Source of the DNA: Lethocerus indicus
Taxonomy: Eukaryota > Arthropoda > Insecta > Hemiptera > Belostomatidae
DNA length: 64,000 nucleotides
Direction: 5' to 3'
Assembly: GCA_019843655.1 (NCBI GenBank)
Contig: JACDQD010000004.1
Location: 14,942,001-15,006,000 of the forward strand
A program made the translations under genes and the position numbers. This document shows positions 49,801-63,551 of this stretch, one piece after another (the first letter of the stretch is position 1; each line of letters opens with the position of its first letter). A model generated the notes under the pieces. The model did not search any database and was not told the origin of the DNA. It worked only from the letters and a program-made list of their open reading frames with translations.

Positions 49801-52070
49801 TCAATTCGCAAACTCAAAACTCAATTTTAATTTTCCTGTTTCGTTGTTTTATGTTTTTTTTTCGAGGGACAGAAAGAAGAAAGTCTAATAAAGGGAGGAC
49901 TTTGGAGTAAATAAGTATCTTAAAAAACTTGGTCCTTTTTCCGTACTAAGAGGGGACTCCATTAAATAAAATGAAGCCAGTCCACTCCAAGTCCCTCCTA
50001 CCTTCCGAAGTAACTTTACCTCTTGTAGGGGTTCTTAAGTCTCATCACTCTTCCTCTTATAGCGCAATTAAAAAAAGGAAGGAAAAGAAAAACACGACGA
50101 TTGTTCTGCGCTTTTATTGTTGGCCTGGGTTCTTCTAAACCTTTAACTAAACTGGAATCGCAATTTTGTGGCTTTTGTAATCTGAAGTACTGTTTGAAGT
50201 GTTCGAAGCGACTTGTGAGATTCTACTCAATTATGGATAAACTTTCAAACTGTATGTTATAGTACTATAGTATCAAGAAAACTACTATGAAATATATACA
50301 CGGTTTGAATACAAACAAAAGAAATCATACATTAATTGTTAGCTCAAAATGTCAATTTAAAATATCTATTTATAGACCGACTATTGTAGAACCTTTCACT
50401 GCATAGTAAAGGTTATATTTCGAAATATTAAGATAACTTACCATTGACTCGCGCCTACCAACGCTAGATTTCGGAATATTAAACCGCATTGTCTTTCTTT
50501 TTCTCTGATTTATTTAATCCTAAGTTAGTCCGTTTTACTTGTCATTAACAGGGCATTTGGTGAGCAATATTTTTTTAACTTTTTTCGTTTAAAAATTAGT
50601 TCTTAGTTAGTGAAGAAAGATAGAGTATGATTTTTGTGAGCATTTTGTGAACACCCAAGTAACTGTTACATTAGTACATTAGTTACAAATAGTTCATGAA
50701 TTATTGTTATCGCGGACTGTTGGGTTTCTTGGGGCGCAAGCTGAAAAAATAGATTTGAAAAAACCCGAGGCCGAAAAAGGTTTACCGCGAAACGATTTCG
50801 ACGAACACGGTCCTCAGTACTCGTAAAGGTTTTCCAATAAATAAAACAATTCCGAACCCTATTCAGGAACAACAATGGCCGTCTCTGGGGAACATTATTG
50901 TCCCATCCGGGGAATATCAATATTTACGACAGACTTTTTGTTACCGCTTGCTCCTGTCGGCCCTGTTTCAATTTACTGTTTATATTTCAATTTTTCATCT
51001 ATAGAAATAAACTTAATTAAAACCAAAGGATGCTTCAATCTTCATTATATATATTATATTTACATTAATATCGAATATTAAAGGTGTAGTGAATATTACA
51101 GGCTACCATTGGAGATGCAGACATTATCTCTGGTCTAGCTTGATCCCCACAGGGAGCTAAATAAATAAATACATTATATTAGCCTCGTGATATAATTCAG
51201 TGACATACAATTGTCCGTGTGTCTGATTTTTGTGAATGTTAAATGTTAAATATAATTTTAGAAAGATGGAATCATTTTAGGTTGAATTATTAATTAAGAG
51301 AACAATTTATAATGGCCGCTCGCAAAGTTATCGATGTAACGTGTTAACGAAGTTAATTTTTAAATCGACTCATTAATAGACCTTCATCTGAAAATTACTG
51401 ACCCCACCGCTTCAAATTATTATTCCTTTCCTCGACAAAAAAGTAATTTTTTAGCAGGTATAACAATACGTACCTGAAAATGTAATCATTATGTGAGAAT
51501 AATGCGACTCCTTTGTCTAATAAGAGGAGAAAAGAAAAAATCCATTTAATTTTAATGTCTCCTCACTTTGTTTATTCTGCGGCCAGACTTTTTTCTAAGC
51601 AGAGCTGACACCAGTCTAGATCCATATGAAACGGAAGGAGACAGAAAACCAGATGCGTGATTGACAGTTTTTAAAGTAAAAATATATTTCATTCATACCA
51701 CTCGAAAATCTAGAAAGTTATAGGAATTAGACGCATGCTTAAATTTCAATTTGCGATTAGATATGAAAGCACGTCGTACACTGGTTTCGATCCTGAAGAA
51801 CACGCTGATATTATCAATTTACGTTGTCTCATTATATCCAATTGTAAATTTAAAATTTACATTTAAAAACAATGTAAATAACAAATAAATGTTAAAATAA
51901 TAGAGCTTAAACACAATTTGTATTATACATGAAGGAGCATTCATAGTTTTCTGTTATGTTGAATATCGATGAGACCTCAGTCCAAATCGTTCTAAAGGTT
52001 TCTATGCATGCAAACTGTGATAGAAACTGAAAGATGGGATGTTAAGGGACGTCTGTATCCGACGCTTTAC

Positions 52071-52157
52071 CTTGCTCTTACTCCTGGGCGAGAAGTCCTC
52101 CTTGGATGTCTTTCTTCGCTTGTCCTTGAGGATCATTCGGGCGGCGGCGAAAGCCAT
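52071..52157 (-). CDS. Candidate first coding exon, basic N-terminus
   Basis: The exon encodes 29 residues starting MAFAAARMILKDKRRK and ending RSKSK, followed by a good donor (AAG|GTAAAG) in phase 0. Phase 0 fits both the 30,888 exon and the first core exon at 25,619. The ATG has G at -3 and G at +4. The reading frame upstream of this ATG stays open to a possible acceptor at 52,268, so translation could start further 5' (see the 52,521-52,616 exon). The segment is strongly basic, with a KDKRRK cluster and Ser/Arg-rich end, which could be a nuclear or membrane targeting tail. It lies 21 kb from the next exon, so linkage to the gene is inferred from strand, phase and the absence of another gene between them. 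A cDNA could show it belongs elsewhere. Confidence 0.5.
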
Positions 52158-52520
52158 GACGGGGACCGGGAGAAGAGTGGGGGTTGAGTGGCCGAAGGGC
52201 AACACGAGGACGGGAGGTGGTTGAAGAGAAGGTGAAAAAGGTGTAGAGGACAGGACAGTGAAGATAACTGAAATAACGGAGCGTTAGGAGGGGACCTGGT
52301 TTTTGGATTCACGAGGAGGTTGGAGGAGGTTCGCTACCGAGTGGAAGAGAAGAGGAGACGGGGAACATTCTGAGCCGCCCTCACCTGCTGATATCAGCCA
52401 CGCCCTCCTGACTACAACCTGCAAAATAACAATTGCCAACCCTTCTAGCTTATGATTCTCAACCTCCGTCATGTTCTCGTTCTCAACGCCCGATGTGAAC
52501 CACTGGCTCCGTCCTCTTAC

Positions 52521-52616
52521 CAGACATCCACTCCTTCCGCAGGAACATCATTTTCATGGTCCAGCCATGAAAATAGAACAACAGGTACAGAAATGCAAGC
52601 CGCAAAGGTTTAGTTA
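52521..52616 (-). other. Candidate upstream leader or N-terminal exon
   Basis: On the minus strand CTTCAG|TAACT at 52,616 and TCTG|GTAAGAGG at 52,521 bound an open 96-nt segment in phase 1 at both ends. Within it an ATG at 52,557 (context GGACC) opens MKMMFLRKEWMS and ends in phase 1. Joined to a good acceptor at 52,268 (TTATTTCAG|TTATC) across a 253-nt intron, the frame continues without a stop into MAFAAARM, adding about 49 residues. TCAGTAA at the 5' edge could equally be an initiator element, which would make this the transcript start. The added peptide looks unconserved, so a 5' UTR role is at least as likely. Confidence 0.35.
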
Positions 52617-55600
52617 CTGAAGAACGTTGTTTCCGTAGAAGATGGAAATAGACCTAATTCGAAAAATTGTTATTATTTAAGAAAATATTGACGAAAGAGC
52701 ACAATTTTACTTATTGAATTGTCTTAAATAATTCTGATTCTGCGATAGACAATAATCCCAGTAGCTATTTCAAGATTGGTCGGTTTGAATATTTTAACTT
52801 CATATTCAAATATACCTATAGGTAATATGTTTCAATGACCTTTAAAATACACTTGTCTCTACTGTAATTTCAAGACATTACAATTTATAATAATTATTTA
52901 ACCTATAGCAACATCTAAATGTATCAAACGTGCTATAATTGTTTGGACTATTCAATCGTGTACTAAGTAAAATCGTGTACTAGTACTCGGAACATTATGA
53001 GGACGAAAGGTCGATGTGCACTTAATTTAAACTTGACTACAATATATTTATGAAATGGTCGTAAATTCAGAAGTTCGAATGCTCATTAATCTCGACAGCG
53101 GCCATATCTTTTTGTCCTTTAGCTGTCTTTATAATAAAATCGTAATTACTGCAATAATTAATTGCGGAGTGTCGTGCGGCCGCGAAGGGGAATAATTTAG
53201 GAAGTAAATAAAAATCCAACCCAAAACCAGCTCTGTTGCTTCTCACCCCTTTTCGAATTGATTTCGTGCCGTTGAAGCATTAAAGTAAGAAAAATACTTT
53301 TTCTGGTTTTTTTTTGGTCGGCAGAAATATTTTTTTAAGGGCGAATACTTCATTAAATAATCATTATAATTATGATATCGCGGTGTGATTTGTAATCATC
53401 CCAGGTAACGGCAGAATCGACACATTGATAATCGCGACCTTATCAACTGTTTATAAATGTCGTAAACGTTACTGACTGAACGTCCGTCTTCAAGCATGCC
53501 TCAATATTAGAATGTGAGTGTATTATGGTTTGTAGAAGTGTGACAAGTATAAAATCGTATTCCTCATATTAAACATGAAATTAGTTTATACACATAATTG
53601 GTTAGGTATTTCTCAATTTGAAAGTCTGTACGAAGAGTCAATAGCTTATCGTACTGCAGGCTATCGCCGAATCACAAAAACAGGAGAAGTTACTTTTCTT
53701 AAGTGTGGCATTACCGAGGGCGCAGTTAGCACGACCTCCTCAGGCATCGTATGTTTGATCGACTCAATATCAATATGGAGATAAATCGGCATTGAGCACA
53801 TGCATTACACATGCACATGCCTCATTTGGCTGGCTCTATTTAAAAATGGCATAGATCTCGGTCTAAGTTCTCCAGCCAAAGTCAGCCTTTTCTCTTCTAT
53901 TTTTTAGGGTCCGCTCGTAAATATTGGAATACAAAAACCACCCCCAACTCCCAGCCAGCGGCCGAGCGCACTGGAAAACTTTTTGATGTCGACGACAATA
54001 AGCAGAGTGGAGGAAAACCTCGGCGGCCAGCGGGTTTCCACAAAAGTGAGAATGGAATCAACCGGTTCATTTACTCCTTTTTCCGAGCGGGAGGGTTCCC
54101 TCTTTTCATCCTCACGTCTGAAACTTAAAAACGCCCGTTCGGACTATTTCAATGGACCTTTCTTCTCTTTATTCCCGCCGCTCGAAGTCGATTCCAAGGT
54201 GGATTCATCCCGAGAATTCGACGCGCTTCGGTGAGCCGCATTAGAAAATTCTCTCTGTTCAATAGAACAAGTCCAATGGCCGAAAATAGTGATAACTGCA
54301 AAAAAAGGGGCGTCGGCTTTTACCCGCTTTTATTGCCCAATTTTTGCTTTTAAAACATTGAGAACCTGGTAAAGATGAAAAAAAAAATCAAAATGGAAAA
54401 TCAACTGTTCCACGTCAAATCCCTACTCTCTTTGAATGGGAGGCTTACAATTATTCAATTTAATAATAATATTTAAACAAATTATTTATTTTTTTTGTAA
54501 TTTTTCGCATTAATAATATAGGCTCTTCACAATAGCCGACTAGAATAGGTATTAGCACGAAGTAGTAACCGTACGAGCTAAAGAAAGTAGAAAATCCCTC
54601 GACAGATAATATTCTGAACCTTGACAAACCTCTCCCATAATGTTAGCCTAAATTTTCTAAGTATAATGTTTTTTATTCGATAGATAAAAATATATTTACA
54701 ACTTTACCTACAATACATAATCATACAAAATATTGCCTAATAAATAATATACTATTATATTACGGATATAATAATAGAATAGACCACCTTTGGTGGTTTA
54801 GTGATCTGTGCTGACTTCATAATCTGGTCCCTTTTGTTAATAAACCAATTTGTCCATATATTATATTAATTACTCTATATATTACGTATTAGCAGAAGAC
54901 CTACTCGATATAATTTCAGTCCTGTCTACAACTGGCTCATTAAAACCAGTTGCGAGATATGTGGAAATTCGTAAGGGCAAAGTGCCAGTTAACCTTCGGC
55001 CGGGATTTATGTTAGTTTAATGATTCTCTGCACTAACGAAGAAATTTATTTTCGTTTTCGCATAGGAATGGCCTATTGTAACAGCTATCACCAGGAGTTG
55101 AAGGAATGATTATGTTTTTTCTGATTTCTTTGAATTATTTGTCCGTTATCGTATTATCAAATCGCAACCATCAAAACGAGTATGAATGCAAATTAAACAC
55201 CTTTTAGAAAATGTGGCAAGTCGAAGAAGCGTGGATACAGCATTGCATGACACTTGTCCCAATGTTTGTCCCACTCAGTTACGTCAACTATTTATAGACG
55301 AATCATATTATTTATAGTGTTGGCAATCGCCGCTGTACCTCCAGGATAAAATCTGGCACCTACCTTTGTTTCTATGTCTATGCTGAGTGTTGTGCAATAG
55401 GAAGTTACGACAGTTAAAATATAATAAATGATTTTTGGGACTCAATGATAAATAACACAGCGATTGAATATTCTAAATTACCCCCTAATCAACATAATCA
55501 ATGTGACCTAGTCAAAATCAGGCTTACATCAAAATAGTATTGTAACAGTAGGTTTTCTATAAAATCTTTTATGTAACGTATATTGGTAGTCTGTTGGTTG

Positions 55601-58232
55601 ACATTGACAAAAACTACATTATTCCGGATAAAATTAATTTGATGACCTTTCCTACCGCGACGAAGCAGTCCCAGTGTTTCGGCATTCCGGTAAGACACCT
55701 CCGATCGTCCCTAGGAACAGCCCGACCGTCTCCATTGTTGTATGTTCGAAAAACAAAATTGAATAAAACCACCTGCAGAGGAATTGCGGGTAACGCAACC
55801 GAGTGTTAGTGCGGCGCATGTTGCGGTGGGCCCCGCCTAATTATAAATATGGCTTACACGCAATCCGGTCCGCGATAGACCGACAACACGACTTTGATTT
55901 TATGGCCAGAACTTTGGCCACGCCTGAGGAAAATATTTTTTCCTCCTCCCCATTTCCAAGTTAATCGTTGGAAGGCTCACGACCGTCTCGTAGGAAGATG
56001 ACAAAGACGAATTGTCTTGAGCGTGATAGAACATAGACGTTCAGTTACACGAAGGTCGATAGTCAGATTGCGATCCAAAGAACGAGGAAAATGTTCTTTC
56101 ATTCCTATCGAAAGGTTATAATAATTTAGATATTTTTATCGAAAAGACGATAGAAGTCTAACCCCCTGCCCCTTTGCGGGAGGAAAAGAGCGGAATAACT
56201 CGGGTAGCACTCTGTGTTTATCAGGGTTGATAAAAACTGACCCACTCGTGTAGGGCAGCCACAGATAAACCTATTTAACAATTCGGCTGAAAATGAAAAT
56301 GAGCCCCATTTCATAAGTGGAGTACAGTGGATTTAATTTGCCTAATTTGCATTGTTCTTATCACGTGGTATGAACGCGTCGTGAATACATTTTCTATTCA
56401 TATGGAGTTATGATTTATTTCTTAGTTCGGTTTCGAACGGTTTGCCGGCAGAATAATGATCAAAAATCGTGTTTATATTAAATATAAGGACTATTCCATA
56501 ACAGTTCTGGAGTTCAACGAAGCGGTCAGAATTAAAACCATTGATTTCAAATTTGTTAGGTCAATGACACTTTTTGATATATCGGAAATGTAAAACAAAA
56601 AGTTTGACAGTGACCTTTATTCCTTATTTGTTATCAGTTCTTTCGGTTCTTTAATGAAATAATTTTGTAGACACTACTAATAACTTGTAATATCATATCG
56701 ATTTATATCGTATGTCATACGTCATTTTTCTTTCCTATTTCTGTGTTAGGAGTCCTGGCATTCTTGACCACTATATTACCCCTCGTATTGATCTTGAGCT
56801 GCGCGATATTGTATTCTGTACAAGTAGAGCGTACTTAATTTTTCCTGCTTTATTTTGTTATCACTGTTCAAGTGTTAGTTATTTAGTTGTTTATAATAAA
56901 GTCAATTAAGAAAGCATATACTTTCGCCCGGTAGAGGAAAATTAAATCTCGTGTAGATTGTTGTTAACGCGTGAATTTGGCGCATGCACCTTTAACTATT
57001 CTGGAGTAACCCCCAATTTTTAATATCTTCAGCTAAGTAATTTGGAGCTTCAGTATTCCTATGTTTTTACCTTTCACTTCTAGTCACATATCTGGTAAAA
57101 TTAGTGCGAATATGAAAGCGGAGTAAGGCTGTGTGGAGATCGATTCCATCAAATATAGACTGTCACAAGAAAACTTCTAGTTTTTGGCTCTAAACTCTGC
57201 GCAGGGGGCGAACGAAAATCAGACGTTGTCTTTTGATGAAAGATAAAACAGAAAAGAAAATGAAGGGCAGGGTACAGGCTTTCGGGTATGAGCAATTCAA
57301 ATCTTGCCGACTTTTTCTGTCTCATTCATTGTCCCGCCTCTTCTGTTTGTAATCACTGTCAGTTATTATGTGGCTTCCCGGAGTGATATCACGTGGCATT
57401 GTTACACGTGGCTCGAGGCCGTCTTATCCGTTAGCCCCGAAGAACTAGTAAACAATGGGACTCGCGCCCGGATTGTTTCTTAGGATAGTAATTATAATCC
57501 TCCTCGGATAGAGATTACTTTCCTCTCTTTATCTAGGCTGGAATTTTTTCCTCTGATTCCGTAACAAAGAAAATCACCAGTCTACTTTTAATCATTGAAG
57601 CCATTTCACTTTAATATTTTAGTTCCATTTAATCATATCTAATGATACCCTTACTGTTTTTTGTTAGCTCCTGATAACAACAGTTTTTAATCTGTAATGA
57701 AAATTTGTTCCTATAGGAAAACTCATTATATTAAATGAGCTACGTCTCATGTCAGTTTCACGTTCTTGTCCAACCGTTTCATACATCTAACTGTATCCTA
57801 TTTAAACTGCGTTGTACAGTCGTACTTAATTGGAGTCGAACAACGTCACTTAGATTAAAATAACTACAAATATTTTGTGAAGCGAATCATCGACGCTTTC
57901 ACTGAAATGACAGGGCAAATGAACATTTGTGTGTACTCCCGAATGCAAGTTTCCTTGTGGGTCACTGAGAGTATTTTAGCTTTCCAGGATTTCTCGCAAA
58001 TTTATTGACTATTAATTTTAACCTGAATTGAATAAACGAACGAAAATAAACCCAGACCGGCGGAGGAAATTCCGCAGAACAATTTAGATCTCCTCTCTGA
58101 ACTAACAGGTGAGAACTAACAGCCGTCCCAGAAGTAGCAGTAAGTAAATAAATTATTAATATAATGGTTCCGCGCCCTCAAAATTACCTTATGAAATTTA
58201 CTTTTAATTTGGGAGTTTAACCATTATTAAGC

Positions 58233-58276
58233 TCGTCTCTTATTCAATTTTATGCTAGATTCAGTTTCACGGTTAT
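58233..58276 (-). repeat. SINE-like repeat fragment
   Basis: CGTCTCTTATTCAATTTTAT then GCTAGATTCAGTTTCACGG parallels the 13.4 kb copy read on the same strand (CGCCTATTTGGTTCTATGCT). Confidence 0.35.
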
Positions 58277-61000
58277 GTGTGTTTAGCTATAATTACTACT
58301 CGCTATATCTCCCGTAGCCAAAGGTTAACTGGATAACAGCTAATTCGTAATAATCTCTTTTTCTCGTACAGTAAGTACCTGGGCTGGAATTTTTCCGAAT
58401 AATATTTGTGTTATTTCATTTTTCAAGTCTCCTTTCGTACAAGTTAACAGATATGAATTTCAGATAAGATTCAGTTGGCTCTATTCGGGCAATATTCCAT
58501 CGGCAATCGAAGTATAATTTCCTCTGTGCGACTAACGTTGGATTGCGGATTCGAGATTCGAGACTTAGTCCAAGGCGTGGTGCCGGCCCACACCGCCCAG
58601 GACACGGAACGTTTCATGTTCGTTTCTGTCCACCTTTCGAGACTTTGAATTACGCATCGCTATTACAAGCGTGTTATAACGTGGTACACGTTTCACCTAA
58701 GTTAGCCAACCTTGACCTTTCTTTGTGACTCCATAACTCAAGTCGCGGGTACTTAGGTTTTCTGCAGCAATATCTTTCAGGGAAAAAATCTAAATCAGTT
58801 TAAATGCATAAAAGTTGAGAGGATAAATAACTGCTAATTTAATTGTGCGAACAACTAAACGTTCTAAATTCACTATCACTCCTTAGTAATAAACAGTTTT
58901 GTGATCAAATTTGTAATACAAATAAACCGGAAAAAAAGTAAAATAAAAAGCAGGGAAAGTTGAATAAATGATTCGGGCGTGCCCTGTAATTCTTAAAAAT
59001 TATTGTGGGGCGGGGGACAGGTTTAAGCAATTTGGCCAGTTACCAAATTCGTTAGTCTTTCCCTTTCGGTGTCTACACATTCGAATCAGAGCTGGCAATT
59101 TGCTGCTAATTTAAATAGTGAAAAGCACTAAAATGGGCGTATATGTCACGGAGACCGCCGTCTAATTTCCAAGTGTTCTAGACATTAAATTTATTCCTGT
59201 CTCGTCGTTTTGTTTTTTGTCTTTCAACGACTTTAATTTCGGTCTCCTTCCCCTTTTCAGGAATACTTTCTTCGTTCCGTGCCTTAGTGTTTTTATTAAC
59301 GGCCGCCCTTATTTATTACGATATCAAACAGTACGATTCATTCAATACTGATTCAGAGGGGATTTATGCTTCCAGTTTTTTACAAACGGTCTGTTCTATT
59401 CGCCAGAAGCGTTGATTAATCTTCCCATTAAAATGGAATCAGGTCCGGCTAAAACTAGCCCCGACTTTATCATCATTTAACTGAAGGGCGTGACGGAGAG
59501 TGAGTGAACCTCGATTATGGTGACCGTGCTACGCCACCAGATTGCTATTGATTGCCACAGATAAATATCTCTGTCAAGTTTTATTTTTGTTTTCTCCTTC
59601 GGTCTATTTATTATGATAATTGCGTTCATTCTACTACTAATTGGTCTATTCTATAACCTGTTCAGCACGATTTTAATTTCTAATAATTTCACTGGACTAT
59701 CTTGGAAAGAATAAATGGCATACGACCTTCTCCGTGACAATTAAATAATGCGAATTTTGAACTTTACTATTCACTTTTAATTCTCGTTTATTTTGTTATT
59801 ACATCATTTATGAGGCGCTTAAATGTAACTCTTGATAATGATCAATATACTATCATGCCATAGCAATAATTATGAATTTATTAGCTGCATCATGAAATAT
59901 AAAGCGGAAAATGCTTACTGTTAGATTAATAGATTATACGATATAATATAACGTAAGTTATAATTAATAGAATATCATACCCGAACTATTGATTAAAACA
60001 ATGGTCTATTTCCCCTTTCCCAAATAGTAATTAATGGGTGTCACTTTTACAGCCAATGTTGTCATCCAACACTCGGGACATTCAAATGTTAATTGATTTA
60101 TTTTTTCATGCCTAATGAAGTGAGAACATATTTAAATTTTTCGATATCCAAACTAAATAGTTCGCCAAATAGAAAAATAATTATATACCCTTGTTAGAGC
60201 ATGTTTGCGAGGAATTTACGGAGAAAATGTTGTCGAACAATAAATATGGAAAAGAAGAACCATTCTATGGGTAGAATGCTGATAAAATTATTTATTCTTG
60301 ATCGCGAGAAAAATTTTCAGATTATTTTTAACTTTGTGTTTCCTGTTCATAGGATTAGCGCAGCAATTTTTAATCTGTGTAATTGTAATATTCTTTAAGT
60401 CAGATACTCCGAGTGACATATGTTCAGGGGGATTCCATATTCGGGACGCCGATTGCTCAACTTAAAAGCTATATGCGCCGAATGGATTTACCAGGTAAAA
60501 CGGAAGGGAATGGGGCGGTGATGAGGAAAGACTATTCATCACAGTTGGCAGCCCCGCTGGGGGGTGAGGGGTGCCACCATTTAGGTAAAATTGGGTCAGA
60601 GCTATTCTCTATTTGACGATGGGTGAGCCAGATGGTGTCCACCGGGCGGTGGCAAATCAAATACTTAATTTTCTTGTCAATCCGATCAATATCGTGGCGC
60701 CCAATTCCATTAGTCCAATCAATATGTCAAGGACGAGTAGTAGGATGGAACCCTCCTCAATTCGAACATAATTCAAGCAGAACCCATAGCCTGAATAAAA
60801 TTAGTCGTTATTTTCCACGGGGAAACAACACGTAACACTATTGCTGGTGCATCTAACTTGCTCCACGAAATTTGATTGGTTTCAAGAAATGTACGTTCAT
60901 TATTAGGAACACGGTACATAAAAAATCACTCGAAAAAACCTCTTTAGGGAAACAGTTTCCTAAATAATTGCCAGTTCATCTATTGTCTGCCTTTGGTGGT

Positions 61001-61107
61001 GAACTGAGCTCACATTCGGGGAGCCGAATGAAACACATGTGGACCACCTGCCTACACTGCGTTGCAGTAGCCGAAACCAAACTAGAGTAGGGCCAAATCA
61101 GGGAGAA
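61001..61107 (+). repeat. SINE-like repeat copy
   Basis: Shares GAACTGAG, CTACACTGC, CCGAAACC, CTAGAGTAGGGCCAAAT with the 10.4 kb copy in the same order and spacing. It explains part of the 120-codon minus-strand open frame here, which is therefore unlikely to be a gene. Confidence 0.5.
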
Positions 61108-63515
61108 CACCCCAAGAGTTATAGATATTCTAAACCCTGGAGGACCTCTAAATAGATTTCTGAAATTGATATTGACATCCTGTATGTCACCCTCATAAAT
61201 GAATTCATAAAATGGCACTGTTTTTGCTGTATAGAAAAACGGTAATACCCTGAGTACGTCCTGGATAGGTAGCGTCCAACAAGTGCCAGATCTGTGAAGG
61301 TAGAACACTATTCCTGAGGTGGAGGTAGAACACTCCACAGAATGTTAATTACAGGAGGTCGCATTCGGCGGGACACCTAACAGGGGAAGGGGTCGGGGAG
61401 AGTTGTCCCCTGATTGAGGCGAAATCAATCTGCCCCCCGCTTCCAATTATATAGTAGTCACGACTGGAATTACTGTCGCATCAATGCTTTTTGTGCGTAA
61501 TTCTGAGGTTTAGGAATCAAACCCTAATCGGTCTGAACAACACGATTCCCCCTCCCGGTCCTGTGAAAAAGTAATCAGTTCATTAACCTGTTCCCTAAAA
61601 GGAATTATTCCAAGTTACAGTAGAACACCGAAAATGTTCTTATTTTTATACACCGTGAACAGTTAAATTCCAAATAACCCGACCAAAAAGGGTACTAGAG
61701 ATGTATTCATACACTAATTGAATTCGGTTTCCGTTATTCGAAACGCTCATTAAATTTGAATAAAACGGGAATTAAAGGAGTAATCAGCTAAGTGTTTCCC
61801 ACTTTTCATTCATGTTAAAATATTCTTTCATAACAATTTGATATTTAATCAGATGGAATTTTAGTGGATTGTTTCTCCTCATTGAAAGATTAAATGCTTC
61901 ACCTGTTCTAAAAAATCGCCCATTAAAAATAATAATTTGAACAAAGTTATTATTAGCCAACATTTTAGAATAGTTTTTTAGAATTTCGCTCAGCGAGAGT
62001 TATCAGTTACCAGAAGAAACCTAATTCCATTCATCCGGGTTGTCAACTTTGAGCCAACGGTGGAGCGAAATTTGAAGTTTCGAAGTAGCTGTAGAATTTG
62101 TAGTTATTATTATAAGTAATTAAACTTATTATAATCATCAGAATAATTCGATTGTGATTAAACTGGGAACTGCTGTAAAAAGACATACAATGAAACGGTA
62201 TGTTGTGAATATTTTAATTGTACTACCCGTCTGTTGTTTGAACTAAATCTGTGAGAGTACTGATTGGAGAGTGACATTGGTAGTAATATTCTTGTTTAAA
62301 CGAACGGCCTCTATACTACGTTTTGCAGACACAGATCAATTTACCATAGGAACCAATCTTATGGTAACTACACAATGTGAAGAATTGCCTTTAAAGATAA
62401 ATTAGGGAAAACTGTGTATTATTATAAGTGGAAATGCAACAACTATATCGAGAATTCTAAAATATTGTTTGTGATTATTAGCCTAATAATTAACTAGGAT
62501 GCTTCTGGTGATGTAGACGTTCACTTTGGTTAACGTGCTATTGGTTAACTATTTTTGAGTTTTACACTTTACAGTAAATATTTTATTTCTACAGTGCAGA
62601 TTTTATCCGATCACAATTGTATTTATATACAAATAGGTTTGAAATTTGCGAAAACAGATCAATTAATAGCTTTCAGTCATCGCGTTATTGGTTAGAACCA
62701 GGGCCTATTTCGCCAACACCAGTGTGGGAATATTTAAGGTTAAAATTGTGATTTCTATGAAGAACCATCAGGTTTATCTCAAAGTTAACACCATTGGGAG
62801 TCGGAACTTTCTCATACAAGTAATGGCCAATATCTACTGACGGTAGGTCAGTCAAAGCTGAAACTATTTAAGTTGTGAATAGACCAAGCACGCGAGCGAT
62901 GATAACTCAAACGATTATTGAAAGTTATTATTTATCATTATTTTCAACTCTCTTGGACGATACAAACTACTGTGTACTTGTCTCAACGCTTACGAAAACA
63001 ACATTAACATTAATTTCGCTATTCTACTGTTGTGCACTAATGTAATATTGTGCCCATTTCATATGTATGTATATTGAATGTTCAGCAACTGTATACAAAG
63101 TGCTTATTGGGTGAATCCAGAATGGCGCTGGAAATGTCTCGTGGATTATATTCTGCGGTATTTCCAATTTTTCTTTCCCTGCTCAAGTCGCTACACGTCC
63201 GTACTTTATATTTATAACGAACCAAATAGAATTTTGCGGGAGTCTTAAAAAAATTGGATAGTGTTAGTGCTGCCTGTGAATATACATTTAAATTATTTGA
63301 CACGAAAAATACCATGTATTCGAGGACATCAGTTCGCAATTGTTGAATTAAAATCGTATTCAGTATGTTCAGTCTGTTTGGTACTCAGTTACCAATTTGG
63401 TAATACTGCAGTTCGATTTTGTCAGGATATGTTTGCAGTATGGAGATGAAAATATGAAAACGAATGTTCTGCCTTTGAAAATAGATTAATTGTTAATATT
63501 GCAAGCCCGAAAATT

Positions 63516-63551
63516 ATACAGTACACCGATTAGATACAGTACACCGATAAG
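63516..63551. repeat. Tandem pair of an 18-bp unit
   Basis: ATACAGTACACCGATTAG is followed directly by the same unit with one change (GATAAG at the end). Confidence 0.85.

Larger units (their letters stand above)
30889..52070 (-). other. Proposed 21 kb intron of the calmodulin-like gene
   Basis: No minus-strand coding exon is recognised. Many GC-elevated islands of 100-350 bases stand in AT-rich background, for example at 33,790-34,050, 34,740-35,100, 35,930-36,240, 36,500-36,740, 37,090-37,320, 41,090-41,430, 42,590-42,700, 43,190-43,340, 44,120-44,360, 45,020-45,240 and 46,090-46,310. They lack consistent reading frames and could be enhancers. One plus-strand candidate Ig exon lies at 46,776-46,868. 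Confidence 0.4.
20849..52157 (-). other. Neo-calmodulin-like EF-hand gene (whole locus, minus strand)
   Basis: This calcium sensor gene is assembled by hand from separate exons. Seen: exons 25,619-25,586, 24,374-24,273, 23,050-22,915, 22,796-22,648 and 20,880-20,849 splice in frame at GT-AG junctions into a 150-residue core. The four 12-residue EF loops begin DKDEDG, DQDGNG, DKNNDG and DLDGDG, and each has acidic residues at positions 1 and 12. By my own alignment from memory the core is about three quarters identical to canonical calmodulin. Differences such as [18 protein letters not shown] and [11 protein letters not shown] fit the insect neo-calmodulin-like paralogue, not the nearly invariant calmodulin. 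Known of the family: calcium binding exposes hydrophobic pockets that bind target helices. Inferred: up to three N-terminal exons (52,157, 30,888 and 29,421) give proteins of about 179, 299 or 177 residues. Proposed intron sizes run from 118 nt to 21 kb. Confidence 0.9.

Noticed and set aside
52385..52418. Possible 34-nt microexon (TTTTGCAG|GTTGTAG to ATCAGCAG|GTGAGG)
   Set aside because: Both splice sites look good, but it would shift the frame between the 52,521 exon and the MAFAAARM exon, so I prefer direct joining to 52,268.
60976..61338. 120-codon minus-strand frame
   Set aside because: It overlaps a copy of the dispersed repeat on the opposite strand, and no protein motif is visible.
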